Shown here one piece after another: positions 1 through 11,701 of a stretch of 64,000 bases of DNA. Position 1 is the first letter of the stretch; every line of letters starts with the position of its first letter. The notes beneath the pieces were generated by a model. That model saw only the letters and a program-made list of their open reading frames with translations. It was not told the origin of the DNA and made no database searches. A program made the position numbers and the translations under genes. Origin of the DNA: Orbaceae bacterium BiB (GTDB lineage: Bacteria > Pseudomonadota > Gammaproteobacteria > Enterobacterales > Orbaceae). The stretch spans positions 992,001-1,056,000 of the forward strand of contig CP133958.1 in the NCBI GenBank assembly GCA_036251205.1. The letters run 5' to 3'.

Positions 1-1128
1 ACCAGTGCTGAGTATCATCGTATTATGGATATATTAGGCCATAATCCAAGTGATATGAATGAATTATTCAACTTATCATTAGCAATTGGTACATTAAATT
101 ATCAAGTCATGGCGATGCTTGATACAGGTGAAACGACCACATTTGGTCATCCGGAGCCAACACAAGTAAACACTAAACCTGTTATAGGAAAATGTATTTT
201 AGTCTCTGGACATGATTTCCATGATTTACGTTTAATTTTAGAACAAACCCAAGGCAAAGGAATTAATGTTTATACCCATGGTGAAATGTTACCTGCACAT
301 GCTTATCCGGAACTTAAAAAATACCCACATCTCGTCGGCAACTTTGGTAATGCTTGGCAGAATCAACAAACAGAGTTTGCCCAATTTCCAGGTCCAATTG
401 TCATGACATCTAATTGTATTATTGATCCTTTTGTTGGGCACCATGGTGATCGTATCTTTACTCGTAGCATTGTTGGTTGGCCAGGTGTTACTCATATAGA
501 AGGCGATGATTTTAGTACTGTTATTGATTGTGCATTAAAGCAATCTGGGTTCACATATACTGAGTTAGAACACTATATTACTATTGGTTTTGCCCGTAAT
601 ACATTAATGAATGTAGCACCTACTGTTATAGAAGAGATTAAAGCGGGTAATATAAAACACTTTTTCTTAATTGGTGGATGTGATGGTGGTAAAAGCGAGC
701 GTCATTATTATACAGATATGGCAAATCAAGTACCAAAAGACAGTGTAATTCTTACACTCGGCTGTGGAAAATATCGTTTTAATAAACAAAATTTTGGTGA
801 TATTAATGGTATTCCCCGCTTAATTGATATTGGTCAATGTAATGATGCATACTCAGCAATCCAATTAGCGGTTGCATTAGCCGATACATTTAAGTGTAGT
901 GTAAATGAGTTACCATTAACATTAGTTTTATCTTGGTTTGAACAAAAAGCAATTGTGATCTTACTTACCCTATTATCTTTAGGCATCAAAGGGATTTATA
1001 CTGGACCATCAATGCCAGCATTCTTAACTGATAATCTTATTGCTATTTTACAACAACAATTTGATTTGAAAGCAACAACCAATGCCACAGATGATTTGGC
1101 TGATATTCTAGCTGTTCATGCTGCTTAA
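1..1128 (+). CDS. hcp: Hydroxylamine reductase / hybrid cluster protein, 5' end outside window
   Basis: Hybrid cluster protein, a cytoplasmic Fe-S-O enzyme that reduces NO or hydroxylamine under anaerobic nitrosative stress. The reading frame is open from base 1, so the first methionine at base 25 is internal. About 375 of the usual 550 residues are present. The C-terminal cluster-ligand region is visible: [27 protein letters not shown] and SWFEQKA, which carry the Cys and Glu ligands of the hybrid cluster. No hcr reductase follows. The next gene is nsrR, the known repressor of hcp in enteric bacteria. The identification is very secure. Confidence 0.97.
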   Translation, partial: TSAEYHRIMDILGHNPSDMNELFNLSLAIGTLNYQVMAMLDTGETTTFGHPEPTQVNTKPVIGKCILVSGHDFHDLRLILEQTQGKGINVYTHGEMLPAHAYPELKKYPHLVGNFGNAWQNQQTEFAQFPGPIVMTSNCIIDPFVGHHGDRIFTRSIVGWPGVTHIEGDDFSTVIDCALKQSGFTYTELEHYITIGFARNTLMNVAPTVIEEIKAGNIKHFFLIGGCDGGKSERHYYTDMANQVPKDSVILTLGCGKYRFNKQNFGDINGIPRLIDIGQCNDAYSAIQLAVALADTFKCSVNELPLTLVLSWFEQKAIVILLTLLSLGIKGIYTGPSMPAFLTDNLIAILQQQFDLKATTNATDDLADILAVHAA

Positions 1129-1138
1129 TTAGTAATTT

Positions 1139-1166
1139 GGGTTTATAGCCATATAGCTATAAACCC
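1139..1166. terminator. Perfect 11-bp hairpin after hcp
   Basis: GGGTTTATAGC at 1139-1149 pairs perfectly with GCTATAAACCC at 1156-1166 around a 6-nt loop, 11 bases after the hcp stop. There is no T-run behind it, so it may be a weak or Rho-assisted terminator, or an mRNA-stabilising stem. Confidence 0.5.
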
Positions 1167-1353
1167 ATCACCACGTATCACAATGCTAAATATTAATTTA
1201 ATAGTCTATACAATAGTGTCAATTTTTATACGGACTAATGGTCCACAAGCATAACACTCATTTTTATAAAACAATGCTTAAGTTGCTTTCTTGATGGATT
1301 TTAGTTAAGGTAATTTCAAAAAGTAGATATAGAAAATAAATTAAGGTGAATCA

Positions 1354-1770
1354 GTGCAATTATCAAGTTTTACAGACTACAGTATTCGAGTTCTAATTTA
1401 TTTATCTAGTTTACCAAAAGATGAACTAACAAATATAACAACCGTTAGTTCACACTACAATATTTCAAAAAATCATTTAGTTAAAGTAGTACATAAGCTA
1501 GGACAGCTTGGTTATATTGAAACCATACAAGGTAAAAATGGTGGTATCAAACTTAAGAAAAATCCCAAACAGATCAATATCGGTAAAATAATCCGTCAAC
1601 TGGAACCATTAGAGCTACTTAACTGTGGTTTATCATTTTGCCATATTAGCCCAGCATGTCGACTAAAAAAATACCTTGTTGATGCTAAAGAGGCGTTTCT
1701 TATTGAATTAGAAAAATACACGATTGATGATCTTATTAGTAATAATCCAGCACTTATCAACTTATTATAA
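1354..1770 (+). CDS. nsrR: Rrf2-family NO-sensing transcriptional repressor NsrR
   Basis: A 138-residue Rrf2 winged-helix regulator that senses NO through a [2Fe-2S] cluster. The N-terminus (MQLSSFTDYSIRVLIYL) and the phrase QGKNGGIKL match NsrR closely. The cluster cysteines C91, C96 and C102 have exact NsrR spacing, ending in CHISPACRLK. The start is GTG at 1354, preceded by AAGGTGAA. It stands alone downstream of hcp, a classical NsrR target. I did not find a convincing NsrR operator in the short intergenic region. IscR is less likely because its cysteine spacing and length differ. Confidence 0.92.
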   Translation: MQLSSFTDYSIRVLIYLSSLPKDELTNITTVSSHYNISKNHLVKVVHKLGQLGYIETIQGKNGGIKLKKNPKQINIGKIIRQLEPLELLNCGLSFCHISPACRLKKYLVDAKEAFLIELEKYTIDDLISNNPALINLL

Positions 1771-2020
1771 TCATAATACAAATGATATTAACTCGCACAG
1801 CATAAATTAAAACTACATGTAATAACTTTAAAAATGCTATATTTTAAGAATTCAGGATAATGGCCTTTATATTTAATAAATAACGCTATAACTGCTACAG
1901 ATGAGCCATAAGCGCAATTTTTTTAGGCTATAAACTAACTAAAATAGAGTGTGAATATAATGAAATCGATTATAATTAAAAAATGAATTGGAGTAAAAAT
2001 TCTTAACGAGCGTGATTTTA

Positions 2021-2515
2021 ATGAAAAATATTTTAAACGATGATGAATTGTGTGCAGTATTAATAGCACAACTAGCGATTATTTTGCCTGATTTAATTAT
2101 CAAAGGTGGCGCAGAAGAACCTTTTTATGAAGCGGCAAAAGATAATACCAAAGCAATTCTCTATTTTAGAAGTAATTATCCTCGAAGTCTACTTCATGAA
2201 CTAGCTCACTATTGTTTAGCTGGCGAAAAGCGCAGACAAATTGATGACTTTGGTTATTGGTATATCCCTTGTGGTAGAACTGCTGATGAACAATTACAAT
2301 TTGAGAAAGTAGAATCAAGACCTCAGGGATTAGAAAAAGCCATGTGTGAAGCGGTTGGACTCAACTTTATACCAAGTTTAGATGATTTCTCTGGGCGCCC
2401 CTCTTCTGATGGGTTCCTAAAGAAGCTCGACGAAGCTTACCTAGAAATGTTGTCATCTCCACCACCAACAGCTAAAAAAGTTTTAAAACAACTGGCAAAT
2501 ATAGCTCTTTTATAA
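2021..2515 (+). CDS. epmC: Elongation factor P hydroxylase
   Basis: EpmC (YfcM) hydroxylates the beta-lysylated lysine of elongation factor P. With the ATG at 2021 it has 164 residues. The metal-site motif HELAHYCLAG (H59, E60, H63) and the strongly conserved block DFGYWY...GRT...QFEKVE are present, followed by the family phrase on PQ..LE. A GTG at 2012 would add three residues, but the ATG fits the family start better. It is intact, in contrast to the wrecked epmA at 29357-30344, which encodes the upstream ligase of the same pathway. Confidence 0.9.
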   Translation: MKNILNDDELCAVLIAQLAIILPDLIIKGGAEEPFYEAAKDNTKAILYFRSNYPRSLLHELAHYCLAGEKRRQIDDFGYWYIPCGRTADEQLQFEKVESRPQGLEKAMCEAVGLNFIPSLDDFSGRPSSDGFLKKLDEAYLEMLSSPPPTAKKVLKQLANIALL

Positions 2516-2848
2516 TATTCAGTAACAGTATTTTGCTCATTAATCGATCCTTTTAATAGCTAATAATAAAAGAGACGACTAATGAGCAAAATAGATTAGC
2601 CTCATTTTAAACAAATAGTAATGAATCTAACGATAAAATCCATAATAGATGTAGCCATTTTCTTATCTTATGAAGCTCCGTGACCATTTTTCATAATGAG
2701 GGGGTGAGTAATAGAAACATTGAGTAATCTTGACAGTGCTGATATCCAAGCTTACTATAATACGCTTAAAAAATATTCGGACTACATTAATCGACAAGAC
2801 TTATTCGCTAACCTATCAACCGCTCATCCAACTATTTGATTATTAATT
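2516..2848 (+). other. Intergenic stretch with a 39-codon ORF before the PRD regulator
   Basis: Mostly AT-rich with no recognised gene. A short open frame runs from TTG at 2720 to TGA at 2837-2839 (39 codons, rich in Tyr, Asp and Leu), behind a GAGGGGG stretch at 2698-2704. It ends 9 nt before the ATG of the regulator at 2849, which has no clear ribosome-binding site of its own. It could be a coupled leader peptide, a gene remnant or chance. Confidence 0.3.
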
Positions 2849-4810
2849 ATGATAAAAAATCACCGAATTGCCTTATTAATTAAACTATTAAGCAAATACC
2901 ATCATCCAGTAAATAGCAAAGAAATCTGTGAACAGCTAAAGATAAAACCGAGAACATTACGTGAAGATATTACCCGCTCTCGCGAAGATCTCGAAAAATA
3001 TGGTGTAGAGTTAATATCAAAACATGGCGTTGGTTATAGCCTTTCAATCTTAGATGAGGACAAATATTATTCGTTGATTAAATTATTATTAAAAAATGAG
3101 CAACGTCGCCACTTTGTCTTACCAATACAGACACCTGAACGGGTAAACTATTTGATCCGTACTTTCCTCTCAGCCGATGACTACTTAAAACTCGATGATA
3201 TTGCTGACGAAATATATATTAGTCGCTCGACACTAAATAATTGCTTAAAACTAGTACGAGAAGAATTCAAAAATTATGAATTAGAATTAGTCAGTAAACC
3301 AGCCTATGGTATAAAAATCAGTGGGGATGAACTTAATTTACGCAGAGCGATCGCACGTTATTTTTTTTATGATGATAGCTATCAACAACTCATTTTAGAT
3401 GATGAACGAGAAAATGAATCTCGTAATACTATTCGTAATATTTTAGTTGAAGTACTCTCAGAAAATAAAATTAAACTGACTGATTTAGGCTTTCAAAATC
3501 TGATTATTCATTTAGAAATTGCATTAATGAGAATATCAAAAACGCATTATAGTCCTAATATCTCTCAAGAATACCAAATGCTCGAAAAACGAGCTGAATA
3601 TCCTATTGCGAAACAGTTGGCTTTATTAATTTCACAACATTTACAAATACAGTTACCCGAACTTGAAATCTACTTTATTACTATTCATTTAATGGGTAAA
3701 CGTAGCTTTAATCATGATAATTCATTTGTTATTACGCCAGAAATAGAACAGCTCTTTAATAAAATTTTTCACCATATAGATGAGGTATTTGGCTTAAATC
3801 TACTTGATGATTTTGAGTTATATACACTACTGGCGCTACATTTTAGACCTATGCTAGATAGATTGACTTATAAATTAAATATCAGCAATCCTATGTTAGA
3901 TCAGATCAAAGAAGAGAATATTAAAGCCTTTGAAATTGCCTTATTAGCGGGTCAAATTATTTATCAAGAAACCGGACTTGAAGTCAATGAAGCAGAAATT
4001 GGTTATATGGCAATTCATTTCGCTCTCGCCATTGAACGCCAAAATACACTACATCGCAAACAAAATGTAATTGTTGTTTGTGCAAGTGGTACCGGAAGTT
4101 CTCAGCTTCTGTTATATCGTATTAAGCAACGTTTCAGTGATTACCTTGATCAAATTCAAGTTGTTCAACTCTATGAACTTAAAAATTTTAATCAACGTGA
4201 TTTTGACTTTATTATTTCAACCGTCGATATTCCATTTCAAACTGATATTCGTATTCTACGAGTACATTATTTTATGGATAACCAAGATGTTATTCAGATG
4301 GAACAATATTTTAATCGCAATCAACATGATAGTGATTTAATCGATAAATATTTTTTACCTGCTCTATTTTTTACAGATTTAAACAGTCAAGAACGTTACT
4401 CTCTCATTCAAGAAATGTGTGAACGTATAGCTGAACATCAAGAGTTAGAGAGCAATTTTACTCAATTAGTGATTGAACGAGAACAATTATCCTCTACTGA
4501 ATTTGGCAATCAAATTGCTTTTCCTCATCCTATTCAACATTCAGGAAATCGAACCTTCGTCTCTGTTGCCGTGCTGGGAAAACCAGTCAAATGGGATAAA
4601 CAAATGGTTCGTTATATTTTTATGCTTAATGTACGTCATGATGAACATGACTCATTACAGCTATTACATGAAAGTTTAACAGAGCTAATGTGTGATAATC
4701 AAAAGCTCAAACAGTTGGAACAAAATCAAACCTTTGACACATTAATCAAGCTACTCAAACAAACGGTTAATGAAGCTGAAAAAAATCTACAACTACATTC
4801 TTTCAAATAA
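2849..4810 (+). CDS. PRD-containing PTS-regulated transcriptional activator (LicR/MtlR type)
   Basis: A 653-residue DNA-binding regulator whose activity is set by PTS phosphorylation. Order of domains: helix-turn-helix at about 1-65, a second Mga-like HTH at 110-160, PRD1 (candidate phospho-histidines H221 and H280), PRD2 (H331 and H390), an EIIB-like domain with C411 in VVCASGTGSS, and an EIIA-like domain with H560 in FPHPI. This is the architecture of LicR/MtlR activators. It lies directly upstream of a lactose/cellobiose-type PTS operon in the same direction, separated by a terminator hairpin, so it most likely activates that operon when the sugar is present. The sugar specificity is inferred from the neighbours only. 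Confidence 0.9.
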   Translation: MIKNHRIALLIKLLSKYHHPVNSKEICEQLKIKPRTLREDITRSREDLEKYGVELISKHGVGYSLSILDEDKYYSLIKLLLKNEQRRHFVLPIQTPERVNYLIRTFLSADDYLKLDDIADEIYISRSTLNNCLKLVREEFKNYELELVSKPAYGIKISGDELNLRRAIARYFFYDDSYQQLILDDERENESRNTIRNILVEVLSENKIKLTDLGFQNLIIHLEIALMRISKTHYSPNISQEYQMLEKRAEYPIAKQLALLISQHLQIQLPELEIYFITIHLMGKRSFNHDNSFVITPEIEQLFNKIFHHIDEVFGLNLLDDFELYTLLALHFRPMLDRLTYKLNISNPMLDQIKEENIKAFEIALLAGQIIYQETGLEVNEAEIGYMAIHFALAIERQNTLHRKQNVIVVCASGTGSSQLLLYRIKQRFSDYLDQIQVVQLYELKNFNQRDFDFIISTVDIPFQTDIRILRVHYFMDNQDVIQMEQYFNRNQHDSDLIDKYFLPALFFTDLNSQERYSLIQEMCERIAEHQELESNFTQLVIEREQLSSTEFGNQIAFPHPIQHSGNRTFVSVAVLGKPVKWDKQMVRYIFMLNVRHDEHDSLQLLHESLTELMCDNQKLKQLEQNQTFDTLIKLLKQTVNEAEKNLQLHSFK

Positions 4811-4833
4811 TGCCACATTAATAGTGGCATTTT
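4810..4833 (+). terminator. Hairpin terminator after the PRD regulator
   Basis: ATGCCAC (4810-4816) pairs with GTGGCAT (4824-4830) around a 7-nt loop and is followed by TTT. It overlaps the stop of the regulator and separates it from the PTS operon, whose start is 60 bases further on. Confidence 0.6.
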
Positions 4834-4892
4834 CATCAATACAGCCAAATACAAATATCGCCTACAATAAATTTGGATAGGAGACACCACAT

Positions 4893-7933
<3,041 letters not shown>

Positions 7934-7950
7934 CAAAAGGGGTTAATAAC

Positions 7951-8259
7951 ATGAAAAAAATATTACTAATGTGTTCAGCAGGAATGTCTACCAGCATTAT
8001 GGTAAAAAAAATGAAGGAAGCCGCAGTAAGTCATAAAGAAGAGGTACAGATCAACGCAATTGCTGAACAAGCGCTTGAAGAACACATTGCTGGAACGGAT
8101 ATCATTTTATTAGGACCGCAAGTACGCTTTTTACAAGATAAAGTACAAGCAGAAGCGAAAAATGTTCCTGTTCGTGTGATTGATATGATGGATTACGGCA
8201 CAATGAATGGCGCTAAAATTTTACAATTCGCTTTAGATGTTATTGATGGGAAAAAATAA
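7951..8259 (+). CDS. PTS lactose/cellobiose-type EIIB component
   Basis: A 102-residue cytoplasmic EIIB protein that passes phosphate from EIIA to the sugar. The phosphocysteine is C8 in LLMCSAGMSTSIMV, and the ChbB-like phrases LLGPQV and VIDMMDYG are present. It begins 17 bases after the glycosidase stop, with AAAGGGG upstream, and is followed after 2 bases by EIIA. Its relation to the EIIB domain already fused to EIIC at 4893 is unclear: redundancy or two routes of phosphotransfer. Confidence 0.92.
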   Translation: MKKILLMCSAGMSTSIMVKKMKEAAVSHKEEVQINAIAEQALEEHIAGTDIILLGPQVRFLQDKVQAEAKNVPVRVIDMMDYGTMNGAKILQFALDVIDGKK

Positions 8260-8261
8260 AA

Positions 8262-8573
8262 ATGGATATGGAACAAATATGCTTCGAATTAATTTGCTAT
8301 GTGGGAGACGCGAGATCATCTTTTATTCAAGCCATTAATTGTGCCAAAAAGGGAGATTATGCACAGTCAGAGCAACTGATTGAAAATGGCTTAGCCAGTT
8401 TTAATCGAGGACATGCCGTACACGCAAAACTTGTCCAAGCAGAAGCGGAAGGAATGACGGATCATCTTTCACTGTTACTGATTCATGCAGAAGATCAACT
8501 TATGAGTGCTGAAACATTTAAAATTTTATGTACTGAATTTATCGCGCTTTATCAAAAAATAGATAGTAAATAA
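8262..8573 (+). CDS. PTS lactose/cellobiose-type EIIA component
   Basis: A 103-residue helical EIIA of the Lac/Chb family, expected to form a trimer. The phospho-histidine is H75 in LLLIHAEDQLMSAET, the hallmark of this family. It begins 2 bases after the EIIB stop, so the two are almost certainly coupled. It completes the EIIA-EIIB-EIIC set of the operon. Confidence 0.93.
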   Translation: MDMEQICFELICYVGDARSSFIQAINCAKKGDYAQSEQLIENGLASFNRGHAVHAKLVQAEAEGMTDHLSLLLIHAEDQLMSAETFKILCTEFIALYQKIDSK

Positions 8574-8610
8574 ATATAAGTTATTGCTGTTTAAATAAAA
8601 AGGAGTAAAC

Positions 8611-9369
8611 ATGAAAAAAGTATTAGCAAAATCGTTACTATTTTTAAGTATTTTTTCATTTTCATTACAAGCAATGTGCCAAGAAGTAAATATCTATTTC
8701 ATACGCCATGGTAAGACTATGTTTAATACTACGGGTCAAGTACAGGGTTGGAGTGACACACCATTAACAGAAAAAGGGATACACCAAGCTAAACAAGCCG
8801 GGAAAGGGTTAGAAAATGTTGAGTTTATCGGCGCTTACTCAAGTGATATGGGGCGGGCTAGAGCAACCGCAAAACTTATTTTAGCAGAAAATAAACATCA
8901 ACCAACACCTGTACTTATCGATATGATGGAACTAAGAGAATGGGGATATGGTGGATATGAAGGTCGTGATGATGCCGAACTTTGGACACCATTATTTGAA
9001 GAAAAAAACATTGAATTTAAAAAAGATTGGTCAACATGGGAAGACTTAACCAAAGCCATGACAGATGAGGAGATGGCTAATGCTATCGCTGCTAATGATA
9101 AAACAGGAACAGCGGAAAATTACCATGCAATTGTTGAACGCTTAAAGATGGGTGTGTTAGATATTATCACACAAACAGAAGCACAAGGTGGTGGTAACGT
9201 TTTAGCAGTTTCCCATGGTAGTGCTATTCCCACGATTCTTACAATATTTACACCCGATGAATACCATGGTGAAAGTATCGACAATGTCAGTTTGACCATT
9301 TTAAATTATAAAGATGGTAAATTTACCTTAAAAACAATTGGTGATACCAAATATTTACAAAACAAATAA
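8611..9369 (+). CDS. Periplasmic histidine phosphatase (phosphoglycerate mutase-like)
   Basis: A 252-residue histidine-phosphatase-superfamily enzyme with an N-terminal signal peptide (about residues 1-21, ending SLQA). Catalytic motifs: R32-H33-G34 in FIRHGKTMFN, R82 in SDMGRARATA, E110 in MELREWGYGGYEG and H202 in AVSHGSAIP. It would remove phosphate from a small molecule outside the inner membrane; the substrate cannot be read from sequence. It follows the PTS EIIA gene by 37 bases with AAGGAG upstream, so it probably belongs to the sugar operon. A lipoprotein is less likely because the residue before C23 is Met. Confidence 0.85.
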   Translation: MKKVLAKSLLFLSIFSFSLQAMCQEVNIYFIRHGKTMFNTTGQVQGWSDTPLTEKGIHQAKQAGKGLENVEFIGAYSSDMGRARATAKLILAENKHQPTPVLIDMMELREWGYGGYEGRDDAELWTPLFEEKNIEFKKDWSTWEDLTKAMTDEEMANAIAANDKTGTAENYHAIVERLKMGVLDIITQTEAQGGGNVLAVSHGSAIPTILTIFTPDEYHGESIDNVSLTILNYKDGKFTLKTIGDTKYLQNK

Positions 9370-9547
9370 AATCTTCAGGTACAAGATAATATTAAATAAC
9401 ATTAAAAGGTTATGATATTCTGCAATAAATTCTTAATGTTATTTCTACACTATCAATCATTACAATTCATAGTATATTGGTGAGAAACTAACTCATCGTT
9501 GAATAGAAATTTCTCAATTTAAAAAAGAACCTTACAAGGAGAACATA

Positions 9548-10243
9548 ATGAAAATCATCACGGTTAACAATATGGTAGAATTGAGTCAAAGGCTAGCAGC
9601 TGAATTTCTTTATGATATCAGTAAACCTAACTCAGTAATTGGCTTACCCGGTGGTTCTACACCAATTGGCATGTATCAGCTCATCACGGCTATTGTTAAA
9701 AATAACCCTGCATATAAAACGGTCACTTATTGTAATCTGGATGAAGTAATTTCTAAAGATGGTCGAATTAAAATGATTAATGAATTTTTAAATCAACAAT
9801 TTTATGAGCCAAACAATATTCCATCAGCACAACGATACGATTTAAATCTAGATAATATCGCTGAATTCGAATCATTTTTGACTGAACAAGGTGGATTAGA
9901 TGCGATCTATTTAGGCGTAGGTATAGATGGCCACATTGCTGGGATTACACCAGGTACACCATTTGAACAAATTACATCAATTCAAGCAATGACACCGCAT
10001 TTTAAAGACCTAGTACAAGCGGGCTTAGGTGGACTAACCAATATCCCAGATAAGCTTGTTACTGCCGGCCCCAAAACGCTTATGAAAGCAAAAAAAATAA
10101 CAGTTATGTTATCTGGAGCCTCTAAAGCCGATATTGTTAGACAAGCATTCTTTGGCAAAGTGACAGAGGCTGTACCTGCCTCAATACTTCAGTTACACCC
10201 TAATGTAACTCTATTACTTGATAATGCAGCAGCTGGGAAATAA
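9548..10243 (+). CDS. Glucosamine-6-phosphate deaminase-like sugar-phosphate isomerase (NagB/6PGL family)
   Basis: A 231-residue protein of the NagB/6-phosphogluconolactonase superfamily. The phosphate-binding loop GLPGGSTP (32-39), the acidic pair D65-E66 in NLDEVI and the catalytic segment GVGIDGHIAG (123-132, D127 and H129) are present. The NEP motif after HIAF that supplies a catalytic Glu in NagB reads ITPG here, and the protein is about 35 residues shorter than E. coli NagB. A true GlcN6P deaminase activity is therefore uncertain; another amino-sugar or keto-sugar phosphate is possible. It has AAGGAG upstream and a 178-bp gap from the phosphatase, so it may have its own promoter. Confidence 0.78.
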   Translation: MKIITVNNMVELSQRLAAEFLYDISKPNSVIGLPGGSTPIGMYQLITAIVKNNPAYKTVTYCNLDEVISKDGRIKMINEFLNQQFYEPNNIPSAQRYDLNLDNIAEFESFLTEQGGLDAIYLGVGIDGHIAGITPGTPFEQITSIQAMTPHFKDLVQAGLGGLTNIPDKLVTAGPKTLMKAKKITVMLSGASKADIVRQAFFGKVTEAVPASILQLHPNVTLLLDNAAAGK

Positions 10244-10256
10244 TCTAACCTTATTT

Positions 10257-10291
10257 TATTGGAGACAAACCTTAAAAATTAGCCTCCAATA
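10257..10291 (+). terminator. Hairpin after the NagB-like gene
   Basis: TATTGGAG (10257-10264) pairs with CTCCAATA (10284-10291). There is no strong T-run. It lies 14 bases after the stop and before the convergent gene at 10381. Confidence 0.4.
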
Positions 10292-10380
10292 AATACTAAA
10301 GAATCATCAAAAAATTAAAAAAGTAATTAAAATCATAATCTTACCACCAACAATTCAACAACTCATACTAAAACAAAAAG

Positions 10381-11211
10381 CTATTTGTTTTCAATGTGGG
10401 ATTTTAACCATTGCCTTCCATCAAAAATAACGTTATCTAGTACTCTTTTACCCGATTTATTAGTAAAAAAATGGTCTAATTCAGGATAGATGATCCGTGT
10501 AATATTGGTTTTATTATTCTCATTTAAGCGTTGATAAAGTTTATCGCTTTCAATAGGTGACGTATTACTGTCTCTACCACAATCAATCAACAATATCGGT
10601 TGTGTAATTTGACTAAGAGAATCATAACGCGAAAGAGATAAAATAGACTTAAACCACTTAAAACCAAGTTCATTATCTTCATTCATGATAATCGGATCTT
10701 TTGCAGTTAATATCTCTTTAATAAATGCCTCAAAAGCATCTTGTTGTTCTGTCAACTCTTCAGGTGGAACTGTCTGAAGCAAGTTATAACGCATATCATC
10801 CAACAAATAATCAGCACCACCGACTAACGAGATAAGCATTGTCACTTCTGAACTTTTAGCAGTGAACATCTCACCCACTAAAGCCCCGTCACTACGCACA
10901 TCTTCTTTTGAGTAGGGCAATATATTCGTTATCCCATACTTTTCGACAGTCAACACATCAGCATCGGGAAACATCTTAGGTAAATCGGTATTCAACGAAA
11001 TATTATTGTCAACACTATTGCAATCCGAACCTTGCAATAAAATCAATAGTGAGTCTTGAGATACTGTATTAGAATGCTTAAGATAAAAATGAATAGATGA
11101 ACCATCATTACGCGGTAACTCAAATTGTTCTGCCATAATGACGTATGGAACAAACAATAATAATACTCCAGTACAAAGATAATAAAATTTATTTAATGTT
11201 GTTTCAATCAT
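10381..11211 (-). CDS. Secreted alpha/beta-hydrolase-like protein, probably missing an internal segment
   Basis: A 276-residue protein with an N-terminal hydrophobic signal/anchor (about residues 10-27), then an alpha/beta-hydrolase core: LLILLQGSDCNSV near the oxyanion region, VEKYGI, a C-terminal LLIDCGRDSNTSP acid region and ELDHFFTN with the catalytic His. Around residues 100-110 the sequence jumps from LPYSKED straight to VRSDGALV. In relatives as I remember them, about 35-40 residues lie between these points and the nucleophile elbow reads GGSEGA. Here the first Gly of the elbow is Arg. This looks like an in-frame deletion that damages the elbow, so activity is doubtful. Confidence 0.6.
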   Translation of the reverse strand: MIETTLNKFYYLCTGVLLLFVPYVIMAEQFELPRNDGSSIHFYLKHSNTVSQDSLLILLQGSDCNSVDNNISLNTDLPKMFPDADVLTVEKYGITNILPYSKEDVRSDGALVGEMFTAKSSEVTMLISLVGGADYLLDDMRYNLLQTVPPEELTEQQDAFEAFIKEILTAKDPIIMNEDNELGFKWFKSILSLSRYDSLSQITQPILLIDCGRDSNTSPIESDKLYQRLNENNKTNITRIIYPELDHFFTNKSGKRVLDNVIFDGRQWLKSHIENK

Positions 11212-11701
11212 ATCCCTATTCCTATATTTATTAAATTAATTTTATAGCAGTGTTTTCTCATCTTTTATAAAAGTTTAAGCTCATTGGTCGAGACCCAAAC
11301 TTTTCTATTTACGGTGATACTGTTTTGAATGTTGGTTATTATGGCATTATTAATAAAATAAACTGGTTTTACAAACCATTTACTAAAATAGGAAAATACC
11401 TATTCCAACTATCTCCACCCGCTCGATAATTAAAGTCAATAGATAGAGACGTTTTAAAAAAAGTAATGGCCTAAATTTAGTTTATTTTACTGACTAAATT
11501 TAGAAAATAACTCACTAAAAACTAACTAAAATTGTCTCCAATTTTAGTTAAGTGTTACATTTTTCTCTTCAGGCTAAATTGATTGCCATTACCTTTTCTT
11601 TTTCCATTTATCATAACAATGACTTTATAAAAGTGGGACTAATTAATGTAGCTTATCCAGAATACCGAAAACGATATTTTAAATAATAATTAATAGAGAT
11701 C
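11212..11701. other. Intergenic region with a gene remnant and two perfect hairpins
   Basis: No intact gene. On the plus strand 11286-11429 is an open frame of 47 codons with no start (GRDPNFSIYGDTVLNVGYY at its head), which looks like the 3' remnant of a lost gene. Two perfect inverted repeats follow: CTAAATTTAGT at 11471-11481 with its complement at 11493-11503, and TAACTAAAATTG at 11523-11534 with its complement at 11539-11550 (4-nt loop). Neither has a T-run. Confidence 0.4.

Noticed and set aside
1170-1353. NsrR operator upstream of nsrR
   Set aside because: No convincing match to the AANATGCATTT-type dyad could be seen.
11471-11550. Two perfect hairpins as intrinsic terminators of zinT
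   Set aside because: They are over 150 bp from the zinT stop and lack T-runs, so I describe them only as inverted repeats.
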